Shown: piece after piece, positions 45,831-56,699 of the stretch
How positions within the stretch are numbered: the stretch's first letter is position 1
Layout of the letters: the number at the start of each line of letters is the position of its first letter
Source: Zopfochytrium polystomum
Taxonomy: Eukaryota > Chytridiomycota > Chytridiomycetes > Chytridiales > Chytridiaceae
Assembly (NCBI GenBank): GCA_025765615.1
Contig: JAIVFJ010000229.1
Coordinates: forward strand, 1 to 64,000
DNA length: 64,000 bases
Direction of reading: 5' to 3'
Notes under the pieces: generated by a model
The model's input: the letters and a program-made list of their open reading frames with translations, nothing else
What the model was told of the DNA's origin: nothing
Database searches by the model: none
Position numbers and translations under genes: made by a program

Positions 45831-45888
45831 TGTTATGAATTACCCTCTGGAAACCTCTGGAACTAGAACATTCCTTCGTGGAACCTAG
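45831..45888 (+). repeat. Gypsy LTR scrap
   Basis: TGTTATGAATTACCCTCTGG through CATTCCTTCGTGGAACC matches the first 55 bases or so of the Gypsy LTRs at 16428 and 57645, with a few substitutions and a short deletion. The rest of the LTR is missing. Confidence 0.85.
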
Positions 45889-46277
45889 ATGGAGGAGATG
45901 GAGAGAGGTGGTTGGTGCAAAAGGAAGACAGTCACTCTCAGCCACACAAGAAAGAAAAGACACAGACAGAGACAGCAAGGAATAAATAAAAGAGAAAACA
46001 GGAAAAACAGGAAAAACAGGATAAATTACTAATTGGAAAAATAAGTAAAAATCACCAATGAAAAGATAAAGAAAAACCCTGTGATCTCATACCCTTTTAT
46101 GAGGTAATACATCATGGTAGCAGGTGGTAGGGCTTGTTAGCTCTGCCACCATCTTGTTAACTCTGTCCATCTGGGCTTAGCACTTCTCCCACAGAAGTGT
46201 TTCAGTCCTAAGTCATTTCCAAAAGTGAGGGGCCATTGGCCAGGCATAGTAGGACTTTGCATTTCTGCCCAGTCTTT

Positions 46278-46350
46278 CAACTAGCATGTCTCGAACTTGG
46301 CACCTTCCCAATTGAAGGGAGCGCTCTACCCACTGAGCAAGGGAGCCTTG
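46278..46350 (-). repeat. tRNA-derived SINE head or pseudo-tRNA
   Basis: On the minus strand, TTGCTCAGTGGGTAGAGC is a canonical D-arm and pol III A-box, followed by an anticodon-like arm with loop TTCAATT and a B-box-like GTTCGAGAC. The 3' acceptor strand does not pair with GGCTCCC, so it is not a functional tRNA. Confidence 0.6.
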
Positions 46351-46635
46351 TATCAGCAATTAGAATCAAGACTGAGTCTTTCTGTCTGCAACATCGCCAA
46401 TAATAAATAATAATAGTAGAACTCAGAGACAGACATATGGAGCCAGTCAGAGGCCGTATGGAAACCCAATAAATAATACAAGAGTAGGAATCCAAGCCTT
46501 GTCACGTTTTGCCAGCAAAACGCGGGTCGAGACGGGGTGGTAATCCTCACAATTACCAGTTAAAAAGTGGGTATACACTTAATTTATTTGAGGTCACAGG
46601 CTCGACAGCCTGTCGTCCTCACATAGCTCACAGCT

Positions 46636-47000
46636 GCCCAGGTCAGCTGACTTTTGTCACAACCAATGTTGAATCAGGTCAGCTGACTTTTGTCTCTGCT
46701 TTGTCTGCTGTGCAGAGACCTCTGTCAAGGCCTCTGGACACCCACTAGTTGATTTGAAATGCCCCTGATGATTTCAAATCATCTTTCCTCTGTCGGAAGA
46801 CTGGTCACTGCACACAGACCTCTGGACAGACCTTGGTTGATTTGAAATGCTCCTGAAGATTTCAAATCATTTTCCCCTCTCTGTGGGGAGACCAGTTGCT
46901 TGCACACAGGGCTCCACACAGCGCTTGGTTGATTTGAAATGCTCTGAATATTTCAAATCACCCTCCCTCTGTGGGAAGGGGTTTGCAACACCTCCCAGAG
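46636..47000 (+). repeat. Tandem palindromic repeats
   Basis: Three units begin GTTGATTTGAAATGC at 46748, 46836 and 46928. In each, TGATTTGAAAT is followed after a short loop by its inverted copy ATTTCAAATCA. Just before them AGGTCAGCTGACTTTTGTC occurs twice, itself holding the palindrome GTCAGCTGAC. Confidence 0.85.
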
Positions 47001-47781
47001 GAAAGTCCTGTCTGAAGCAGTTTGCAACTTGTTCAGATGGGCAAAACAGGAAACCCGGTCGACCTCCCTGCAGGAGAAAAAATTGGGCAGAGTTTTCTTA
47101 TTGAAAAAAAAATAGACTCTCACTCCAATTTACCAGTCCCTGTCTAAAACAAGCTCTCTTTGCCGCCCTTGTCCTCAATTCAAAAATCAGTTGTATCCTT
47201 TCTTTCTTTCTACCTCTCAGCCACTTGCTTCCCTTCGCAGCCTCGACCCTTCCACCTTCTTGCGACGCCACCTTCACTCACACTGTTGCCTTCTACACTG
47301 CAACTTCAACAATGCAGCAGTCTGAAATTTTCACCAGAGAGCATGATCTGCCTGTTGAATTGGATCAGGAGGGTCCAGACCTCAAGGGGCAGCTGCTGCC
47401 CTGGCAGCAATCGACGTGGATTGCGAAGTTTTTTCTCTCAAATATCAATATTGACATGTCAGAGCACAAAGGGTTAACTCTGGCAAGGATCCACAGCAGG
47501 CATCGAACATAGAAAGAATTGAAGTGAAGACAGTACAAGCACAGGGAAAGAGGGGGAAAAAACAGCTTGTGGAAAACAAAGTGTAAAATCAACCGCTGTC
47601 AGAGCCACAAGAGCTATTTACATGTAGTTCCTTCTGAATCAAGTATCCACAGGCATGACTGGGCATTGCCAAAGTCCTCCTTCATTGCAACACCAACACT
47701 CACCCTACCTTCCCACTTCTTCCCACGTCACCAACAAAAGGCAAAATCCATCAGCTTCTGCTTGCTCCCTTCCTCAACCAC
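47001..47781. other. Unassigned stretch before the kinase-Sel1 3' end
   Basis: A plus-strand frame at 47225-47512 is open but has no recognised domain, and its support is weak. Confidence 0.4.
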
Positions 47782-50700
47782 CTACTGCTGGTTGGTGGAC
47801 AAGGCAAGCTTGGCCAAATTATCCAGAGCTCCTTTATGCCCCTGCTCCATTGCTTTCCGGAAGTAGTGCGCTGCCATGGAGGGATTCTTCTCAACGCCAG
47901 TGCCATAGTGGTACAGCACGCCAAGATTATTCTGGCCAGCTGCGCTTCCCTGCTGGGCTGATTTCTGGGCCCAGTAAAAAGCCTTGGCAGGATCCTTTGG
48001 AACGCCTCGGCCAGAGAGGTACAGAAAGTGAAGCTCACTTTGAGCATTTGCGTCCCCTTTCTCAGCTGCTTTCTGGAACAAGTCTGCCGCCTTGCAAAGG
48101 TCCATTGGAACACCGTCACCGTCCCGGTAGAGAAAGCCCAGATGGGTCAGGCCATCTGTATTCCCTTGATCGGCTGCTTTTTTAAACCAGTGCGCAGCTG
48201 CCGCAAGATCTCTTTGAACGCCTTGACCGTGTTTGTGCAGTATGCCGAGATTGGCCTGAGACTGAGCATGTCCCTTCTGGGCTGCTTTTCTGAACCAGGC
48301 TGCTGCCTGAGCAAGATCTTGTGCAACGCCTTCGCCGTCAGAGTATAGTATGCCTAAGTTGTGCAGACCATCTGGGTCTCCCTGATTGGCTGCTTCCTGG
48401 AACCAGTGCAGCGTCTCAGCGAGATTCTTTAGAACGCCGTTGCCATTGCGGTACATCAAGCCCAGGTTGTTCTGAGCAGCTGCATTCCCCTGCTCCGCTG
48501 CTTTCCGGAACCAGTGGGCCGCCATTGAAGGATCCTTTGGAACCCCTCTGCCATTGAGGTAGAGCAGGCCAAGATTTTTTTGACTCACTGAATTCCCTCC
48601 CTCAGTTGATATCTGAAGCGAAATGGCCATGTCTGCTGCGAGATTTCTTTCTTCATCTTGCCTCCCACTGGACATTGCTGGATGGTCGGTCCGTGGAGAC
48701 AAGGTCCCATTTCTGTAAGCAACGCCAATCTGGGTCGAAATGTTGTGCACACATGAAATTAGAGAAGTCACCACTTCATATACACTCACACTCAACTCAC
48801 CTCCTCTTCAGCTTGCACTGCTCCAGCCCCTCTGATCCCTGCTGAAAGCAACTCCACCAGATTGGGACTGCCAGTGTTCCTCCCTGAATTGTCATCCAAA
48901 GATATTTGAGCCAAACTGAGAACCTCGCTCCCACAAAGTGACTCTTGGCTGCCAGCTGTACCATTGTCCATTGCCGCTTCGTAACCAAGCAATCGGCCCA
49001 AGTCCTGGGAGACTTCCTCAAAATCTGGTCGATCATTGGGGAAAACTGCCCAGCATCGCTCAAAAATTGAGCGGATTTGAGGACCGTAAGGGCTGTACAC
49101 ATTGGCAAAGAAGCAAGTCTCGTCCATGTTCGTAAAGACATCTGCACGGAAGTCGCTGTCTCGACATAGATTTGGCTCAAAGCTGTTTTTTTGGAGATAT
49201 TCGAAGGTGAATCCATATACTCCTCGCCAGGACCACAGGATGATCTCAGTCAGAAGCACTGCGAAGGAGAAGACGTCTGACTTGGGTGAGCTCTGGTGAA
49301 TGAAGTTGTTTCATGTTGGGTCAGTTAATTTCGCAAAAGGTTGGAAGTGAGAAAGTGTGTGTGGATTCAGGGTGAGGGAAGAAAAGACGCACTGTAGAGG
49401 AGGGATAAAACAAGAACAGGACAGACATGTGGATTTGCAAATTCTCACCACTGGCCTCCAGACGTGCCGCTCCGGCGCCTTCCAAAACAACGAGCCGTGC
49501 TGGTTGAAGCCTGTGATGCGCGTAAGTCCACCCTCGACCATTCTGGATAATCCAAAGTCCGAGATTTTGGCGATAATTTCCGACGAGGAAGCTTGAGTCA
49601 AAAGGACATTCTTGCTCTTGAGGTCGTGGTGGTGAATTCTCTGTTGGTGTAGAAATTTCATGCCCAACGATACTTGGTGTAAGAAGGCAACCCTCGTGCG
49701 AACAGGTACAGTCTGCTGTGCGAGAGAGGTATCTTTGATATACTTGTGCAAGGAGCCGAGGTCTGCAAACTAAGTGGGGGTATTGCGACAAATGGTTCAT
49801 GTTGCGCAGTCAGTTTGCTACAGTCAAATCTGGGGTGAATTAAAGGGACAGGGAGGCCATGCACTATTTACCTCCATGAGCAGCTTTAAGAATTCGCCGT
49901 CAACCACGTATCCATGGAAGGCAATTACAAATGGAGAGAGCCCTTGGGACACACTCTTCATCATAACGAGGGCCTCACGCAACAATTTTTCCCGCTTCGA
50001 TCCTTCATTTCTCGCAAAGGGTATCACCTTGATGGCGACTCTTGTGTACCGTTGGAGTGTACCTTGAAAGACTTTCCCAAAGGAACCGGAGCCAATGGGC
50101 TTATTAGGATCATATTTGATTTCGTTGGGTTTGAAGAGGGGCTGTAGGCAGTAAAAAAACAAAACGAGAGTCCCATGTGAGCAACCAAGTGCAACAAGCA
50201 CGTAATTGGCAGTAGGCACGAACCATGACGTCATCGGTGGCTGGATTCGCGCGGATGGGCAAGGACGCTCCGGCCGACGGCTCTGCAGGCTGGACCGGTG
50301 GCAACTCCGAAGTGACGACTTTTCTGTACTGCTGAAGTATACCTTGAAAGACTTCACCAAAGGAACCAGAGCCAATAGGCTTGGCAGGATCATATTCAAT
50401 TTTGTTCGCTTTGAAGAGGGGCTGCAAGCAAAGAAAAGAGGGTTCCATATAAGCAGCCGCAGCAGCGCCAAAGAGAGGAACGATTGAAATCTAAAAGAGA
50501 CGTAAATTCACAAACCCGAACATCAACGGTCGGTGGATCATCCCGGATGGACGCTTGGTTAGCCGGTTTTGCAGGCTGCTGTGGCGGCCACTTCTGAGTA
50601 GCGAACTGCTGCAGGGGTTCTATAGGCGTGTTTGCGAGAGTGCGTGTAGCTGAGTGGGTGGGTGGCAACCGTTCGTTTTGTTTAAGAGAGGGGGGGAAGG

Positions 50701-52667
50701 CAGGGGAAAGGGAGAATCAATCATTGGGCGGAAGGGGGAGGTAAGTTCAGCGAATACGTGACAGAAGGTGCAAAAGGGTCAACTCACGTTTTTCTTTCGC
50801 CGACAGGCTCTCGACGACCCCGCTTGCAGTGGCCATCGGTGCCGATGGGCTCTGGCAGAGAGCTTTTGCGCCAGGGGCGTCCGTCCCTGAGAAGGACGAT
50901 AATGCCGCGCGCTCCTTCGGCAGCGCTGTAGAACCCCCGCTTGTCGGAGGCGGCTGCCGCCGGCGACGGTCGGAGTGTTCATCGATTTCTGCACCTTCGG
51001 CTTGATTTGGCCGTATCGATTCCGCGTCGCTTCCTAAGAAGAATGAAGCCTCCTCACGTTCGTTTGCCACCACGGCTTTAGGCGAAGATTTGATTATGTC
51101 ATATTCGAGGGAGAGTGCAGGTTCAGCACCCCCAGAGATTCGCTCCACTGTTGGTGGAATTTTCACAGCAGTCCCAACGAGGTCTGGACCGTGTGCGGCG
51201 GCTGTTGCGAGGGGTGCTGACTTGAAAGACTCAAAATTGGGAAAATCTTCCCCTTCTTCGACTTCTGAGAAGTAGCGCCAATCAGCAATCATGGCAGCTT
51301 CGACCGTCCGCGTTTCTTGGGCTGGCTGTTCCTGGACCAAAAAATTCACGACGCCAGGCCTCTCCAACGGTGCAGGCCCAGCTCCCGCAGTGCTTGGATT
51401 TGCTGTTGCTGGGGGAATCGGTGGGGTTTCCTCGTGAGAATCCACTGGGCGCTCTGGAATAGACTCCGACGTCGTCGAAGGCGTCTCGGACCTTGGTGAA
51501 TGTGACGAATGCGTATCCGAGTCAAAAGAGACCCAGTCGTCGTCGTCCTCATCTGAAGAGTCTCCAGACACGACAGACGTGGTCGAAGCTTTTGCCCCTT
51601 CGATAGTCAGAGCCTCCATGGGCACCTGCAATGAACTCCTGGTTGAATGTCGGCCACCGGCTCGGTTGTAAACAGACTGTCGAGTCCTGCCGGCACTTCT
51701 GGTGCCCGCATTCCTGTGTAATTGGCCATTGGAGCGGCCATTATAGGGGTGGTGGCCGTTTGGACGGTCTTCCGCCCATTCGTTGCCTCCTCCACCAAAT
51801 TCACCACCATCACCGCCATCTCCACCTACTGAGCTTGCAGCATTTCTTCGACACCACTTTACTTCGAGCGTCTCGGCGTCGTTGCGCGCCCCAAAGACGG
51901 TCACTATAGTTCCCTCCCCAATCGAGAAGTGCCAGAAATCAGTGGAGGGATCGTATTGAGAACGTAAGTCACTTCCAAGGCCTTTTACTTTCAAGAAGGA
52001 GCGAATGCCCGTGTTGGGGAACGGAACTCTCAAGGAATTCACCGTGTCACGTTCAAAGCCTGTACCTTGAACTGTGATTTCGAGTGTTGAGGTCTAAAAA
52101 GGGCAACGTCATAGAAAGTCTCTGGGCGAATGACGGTTGCGAGGACTATTACCGATGCGTTGCTGGGTAGAGGAGTACAAAGTGAGCAAGTCATGAAAGG
52201 TTGATGGGGCAGCGCTGGCTGCTGTTGCGGCGGCAGCCGTGGGAACTCGTTAGGCAGATGCAGCGGAGGTTGGTCATTGTAGTGAGGCGGCGCCGGATCT
52301 GCCAAAAGTCCGCGTTCAAGCTGCTGTTCGACATTTTAGTTGACTTCGGAAGTAGGAATCCGCCCGATTGACCTCCTTACCGACGCGCTACCCGAGTGAG
52401 AATTGGTAGTCGATTGCTGCTGAAATGAAGCGCTTTGCGCCGTCTCTGAGTGCATGGGGTTGCTGTCGTTGTCAACGCCGTCGTCGCCATTGTTGTCGTT
52501 GCCTTCATTGTTGTTGTCATGCGCGTCGGGCGTGCCATGCGAACCCTGTCGTCGAATGCGATGCAAGTTGAGCAGCGAGTACAGATCCCATCTTGCACCT
52601 CGCTTACCGAGTTGGCCGCGGTAACCAGCTGGGGGGAGTTGGGGTCGAACGATTCAGTCACGAAACG

Positions 52668-52711
<44 letters not shown>

Positions 52712-53060
52712 CACACATACTGACCTTTGCGGCGTCCACACCAGCGAGACAAAGAGATGTGACTGAATTAGGCGACATGATGTCATCCAGGTTGAGCGTT
52801 TCATTCGAATCCTGTCATCGAATGCGATGCAGGTTGAGCGGCTTCGCACGAAAGTACGCTTCTCGCGCCTCGCTTACCAGCGGCCAAACAGCCTCCATGT
52901 AGTTGTCCTCGGTAACTACCTGGGGGGAGTTGGGGTCGAACGATCCAGTCACTAAACGCTCTCTTCTGCCTTGCCCGTTCCATTGGTTCGTTCGCACGCA
53001 CGCACGCACGCACACGGCACACATACTTACCGAAGTCGGCGACGCCGGCGATGCCGTCAT
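47782..53060 (-). CDS. Kinase-Sel1 multidomain protein (1393 aa, 13 exons)
   Basis: Exons: 53060-53031, 52919-52878, 52811-52725, 52628-52608, 52545-52381, 52320-52153, 52093-50788, 50649-50516, 50421-50224, 50141-49872, 49769-49449, 49292-48801, 48729-47782. All splice phases agree; 1394 codons with stop. A disordered N-terminus precedes an unrecognised block of about 80 residues (LEITVQGTGFERD to AETLEVKWC) and a long acidic linker. Exon 9 encodes a first glycine loop, GSGSFGEVF, then breaks off into a proline-rich stretch. Exon 10 restarts with GSGSFGKVF and continues into a full kinase: VAIKVI, catalytic loop HHDLKSKN, DFGLS, APE. The last exon holds seven Sel1 repeats such as NNLGLMYRNGNGV. 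Sel1 arrays are protein-binding solenoids. TKL-like signalling is inferred. Exon 6 acceptor is the least certain. Confidence 0.87.
52671..52709 (+). repeat. CA microsatellite in intron 3 of the kinase-Sel1 gene
   Basis: About 19 CA units. It lies in the second copy of a duplicated exon-intron segment; the first copy has CGCACG repeats at the same place (52994-53012). Confidence 0.9.
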
Positions 53061-53439
53061 TGGTGGGGAGACACAGTGACAGTTATTGGTGATCAATATG
53101 GAGGAGGAGGCAGACAACCATCATGCTTCGAAAAGACACCACCAATTGGACATTGACCACTGATGTCTTCGAGTTTTTTTTTTTTTTTTTGTTTTTTTTT
53201 TTTTTGACTTTTCGTTTTTTCGGCTTTATGTATTTACACCTGCCACGCGAATCCCAAAGTCCAAGGAAACAAAGAAGTAGTCCTATGTTCAGTGTGCCGG
53301 CTCTCACTGGAGTATCATTACGAATGACCAAACACACAACAATTAAACCAAAAACCCCCACCCCCATCCGCATCCAACGTCCCCACAATGGCCCTCCAGG
53401 CATAACACTCCGCTGCATCCCAATCACAACCGCCGACCT

Positions 53440-55477
53440 TCATCCCAGTTGCTCCAGCCTCCGCTTCGCGTCCCCGTTACCTTGCTCCGCGGCTTTGCCC
53501 AACCATTTCCGAGCTTCCACCGCGTCCTTCTCAACCCCTTCGCCGGAGAGGTACATCCGGCCCAGGTTGAGCTGCGCCAAAGCGTTCCCTTGCTCGGCCG
53601 CCTTCTGGAACCAACGCGCCGCTTCCGCGAGATCCTTTGCGGCGACGCCTTCGCCACTCTTGTACAGCGCGCCGAGGTTGAGCTGGCCAAACGGGTTCCC
53701 CTGGTCGGCCGCTCTTTGGAACCAGCGCGCGGCCTCGTCGAGATCCTTTGGAACGCCTTCGCCGTGCTTGTACAGCCGGCCCAGGTTATACTGACCGGTC
53801 GACAGTCCCTGATCGGCCGCTTTCCGGAACCATCGCGCGGCCTCGGCGGGATCCTTTGGAACGCCGTCGCCATCGCGGTACAGGGCTCCCAGGTTGTTCT
53901 GGCCGACCGAATTCCCCTGCTCGGCCGCTTTGCGGAACCAGCGCGCCGCCTCGCTGGTGTCCTTTGCGACGCCATCACCGTTGCGGTACAGCCCGCCCAG
54001 GTTGCTCTGAGCCCAGGCGTTCCCCCGATCCGCCGCTCTCCGAAACCAGCGCGCGGCTTCGGCGAGATCCTCTGCAACGCCTTCCCCGTTGCGGTACAGG
54101 ATGCCCAGCCTGTTCTCAGCGGACTCGTTCCCTTGTTCCGCCGCTTTCCGGAACCAGCGCGCCGCCTCAGCGACATCCCTTGGAACGCCATCGCCGTCGC
54201 GGTACAGCGCGCCCAGGTTGTCCTGACCCCATGCATTTCCCTGCTCCGCAGCTTTCCGAAACCAGCGCGCCGCCTCGACGACATCCTTTGCGACACCTTT
54301 GCCGTCGCGGTACATGACGCCTAGATCCGCTTGCGCGCTCGCGTGGTCCTGCGCGGCCGCCGCGTGGTACCAGCGGGCCGCCTCCGAGAAATCGTTTTCG
54401 TGGCAAGTTACTTCGGCAAACGCGTACTGGGCGAACGCGCATCCTTCCTCCGCGCGGCTCTGAATCCAGTCCGCAAACTTTCGCAGAACGCGTTTTGCGC
54501 CCGGGTCCACCGCGGCGCACGCCTTCAACTCCCGCTCGATTTTGTCCCGCTGCGGCTGCCCGCCAAGATTCAGCCGGTCCGCCTCGGCAACGCTCCGCGG
54601 GAAGCCTTCGCCCAGCGCGAGCATGACGGCGTAGTGGAGGACGGAGTAGTACAGCGCCTGCGTGTTGTTTGCGGCCATTTCGATCCAGAAGGCGGCGCGG
54701 GAGAGGTCCGCGGCCGTGCCGACGGCAAACTGGTGGCGCATCGCCAGCATGAACTGGGCTGCCGGGTCGCCGCCGGCGCCGCTTTTTGTCAGCTGCCTGA
54801 CGATCGGATCCACTGCAGGCGGCGTGGGGCTCGTAGCGTGGAATTGAGGGGAGGCGGTTGGGTCGACCGGTACGGTGGAAGAAGGGGTGCCGCGGGCTTG
54901 TGTCAGCATATCTCGAATCCGCCCGAGCGCGTCTCCTCTCCTCACGTCATTTGCCCACACATTGCGATCGAGGTCAATATCTAATTAGCGTCAAGGAAGG
55001 GAGTTGGGGAAGGAGTGAGGAGGGGGGAAGGTCACGAGCGCGGTCAACATCTTTGATTTGCTTTGGTGTAATGCTTACAAATTTGGCCCGCAGTGACAAA
55101 GGCGGCAACGCTGGTCTCCACCTTCGGAGTCTTTTCGAGGCGAACGGGGAGGAACGGCTTTCGGTGCTCGTTGGCAAACTTGACTTCCTGCTTGCAGACG
55201 TGCGAGTCGACGTAGTCCTCCCATATGAATGGGACGATGACGCGGGACCTGAGGATGCCATCGATGATGGACTCGTTCAGTGCGACTCCCATGTTAGTCC
55301 TGTCAAGCCAGAACTTAAAGCCACTCCTCTCGAGGTCGTCAGCGACGCTGAGGACGATGTGCTTGTTCGCCCAGCAGTAGCTGATCATGGCCTGGGATCG
55401 GCAGAGGGGATCAGTTTAGGGAGAAACGAGGCGGCGGCCCACTGGGACTGCAACGAGCGTACGTCAAAGTCAAGCAT
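53440..55477 (-). CDS. TIR-Sel1 protein (622 aa, 3 exons)
   Basis: Exons are 55477-55463, 55391-55079 and 54980-53440; introns of 71 and 98 bp; 623 codons with stop. Residues about 5-120 form a TIR domain: AMISYCWANKHIV (strand A), LERSGFKFWLD, a RSRVIVPFI strand, then VCKQEVKFA, which occupies the WCxxE position whose glutamate is catalytic in NAD-cleaving TIR domains, and KPFLPVRLE. After a linker come two degenerate and eight clear Sel1 repeats, for example NNLGALYRDGDGVPKDPAEA. The repeats are more alike than those of the kinase-Sel1 protein, suggesting recent unit amplification. Its stop is 380 bp from the start of that gene on the same strand. The start is the only in-frame ATG before the TIR fold; a missed upstream exon is possible. 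Confidence 0.87.
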
Positions 55478-55789
55478 TTTGTGGTAGTTGTTGCGGTGGC
55501 AGCGGCGGTGGGTGTTGCAGAGGCGATCGTCATCGGCGTTCTGAGCATCCGCGTGGTCGCCGAGTCCAGAGCATCAGTTGCTGCGGGCAGGAGTGAGGTA
55601 ATCGTTGCTGGAGACGATCGTCAAATGAATGGCTGAATGAATGAAGGAGCGAAAGAAGGGAATTGGGTGGCTGAGTTTCTCACATCATTTCCAGCGAGCC
55701 CAAGATCCTTTGTGACGCATTCATCGTATCTCGTTACAGAACGCCAAAACGATTATTATTCTGACCATCTTGCTTTTCCTCCTGCCCTG

Positions 55790-56165
55790 CTGCTTACCCA
55801 GGCGGCCGAGGTCTTTGAACTTCCGGCTTCGACGTTCGCTGCGTTCCCGGCGACGCTGCTGCACGACCGGACCCGCCGGATCCTGGACTTCCGCGACCCG
55901 CGATGGCCGCTTTACGCGGCAGTGGCGGTGATGATGGCGACGGGGAGGCGGAGGATGCGTCGACGACGGCAACGACGATCTGACCCCCGAACGGATAGAC
56001 CACGACCTCCACTTCCTGACGGTCCCGTCACCGTACGATCCCGCGTGGTCGCTGTCTGCGTTTCTGCTCGCCGAAGGGGCCGAAAAAGCGCCTTGTACGG
56101 CGCCGCTGGGTTCACTCGACTGACACAGGAAATCTTGGGCGTCCCGACGACCATTTTGGGTAGGA
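55790..56165 (+). pseudogene. BTB-like (T1-type) fragment
   Basis: After an acceptor-like CTTACCCAG, the plus strand encodes AAEVFELPASTFAAFPATLL and RRILDFRDPRWPLY, the pattern of the N-terminal half of a T1-type BTB domain. About 60 bases on, in another frame, GNDDLTPERIDHDLHF then YDPAWSLSAFLL could be the C-terminal half, ending at a stop near 56124. No intron restores the frame. More protein-like scraps follow at 56270-56400 (VRVLERLDEDGNIYFKRLDY) and 56511-56600 (QAMQDGNFALLLVQACKFRV). T1-type BTB domains mediate oligomer formation. The identification is weak. Confidence 0.35.
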
Positions 56166-56699
56166 GGGGCCCGTCGTCGGCGTCGGCGTCGACGTCGGCG
56201 GCAACTCAGGAAAGGCGGTCGGACGGCTAGAAATTTCCTCCTTGTCCATGCCGCAGGCGTGCCGTTTGCGCTTCGGTGATGCCTCGCGAGACTGTCCGCG
56301 TTCTGGAAAGACTCGATGAAGACGGAAACATTTACTTCAAACGACTCGATTACCGACCAGGACTGGGAGAAACGTGTTTTCTCAATCCTCTCGGAAGAAC
56401 CAGCTCGCGTTGGAAGACGTGTCGGGTCTTTCGCAACCTCGCTCTGCCTCGCCTGCCAACCGCCCTGAGGACCTGAAAAAAGTTCCCCGACCAGTTATAC
56501 ACAACAACGCACCCAGGCCATGCAGGACGGAAACTTTGCCCTCTTGCTTGTGCAGGCGTGCAAGTTCCGCGTCGTTGTCGGAGATGATGTAAGTGGGATG
56601 ATGACTCGGGACCGGTCGACGATGGACTCGTTTCAGCAGTTGGCCCACTGGCGTCGCCGCTCCGCTATGGATGGCCGATGTTTGCGAAAGACTCAACGA

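Noticed and set aside
46278..46350. Functional tRNA gene
   Set aside because: The D-arm is good but the acceptor stem does not pair and the T-stem is broken.
47225..47512. 95-aa plus-strand open frame
   Set aside because: No domain, no splice or promoter support, next to repeats; too weak to call a gene.
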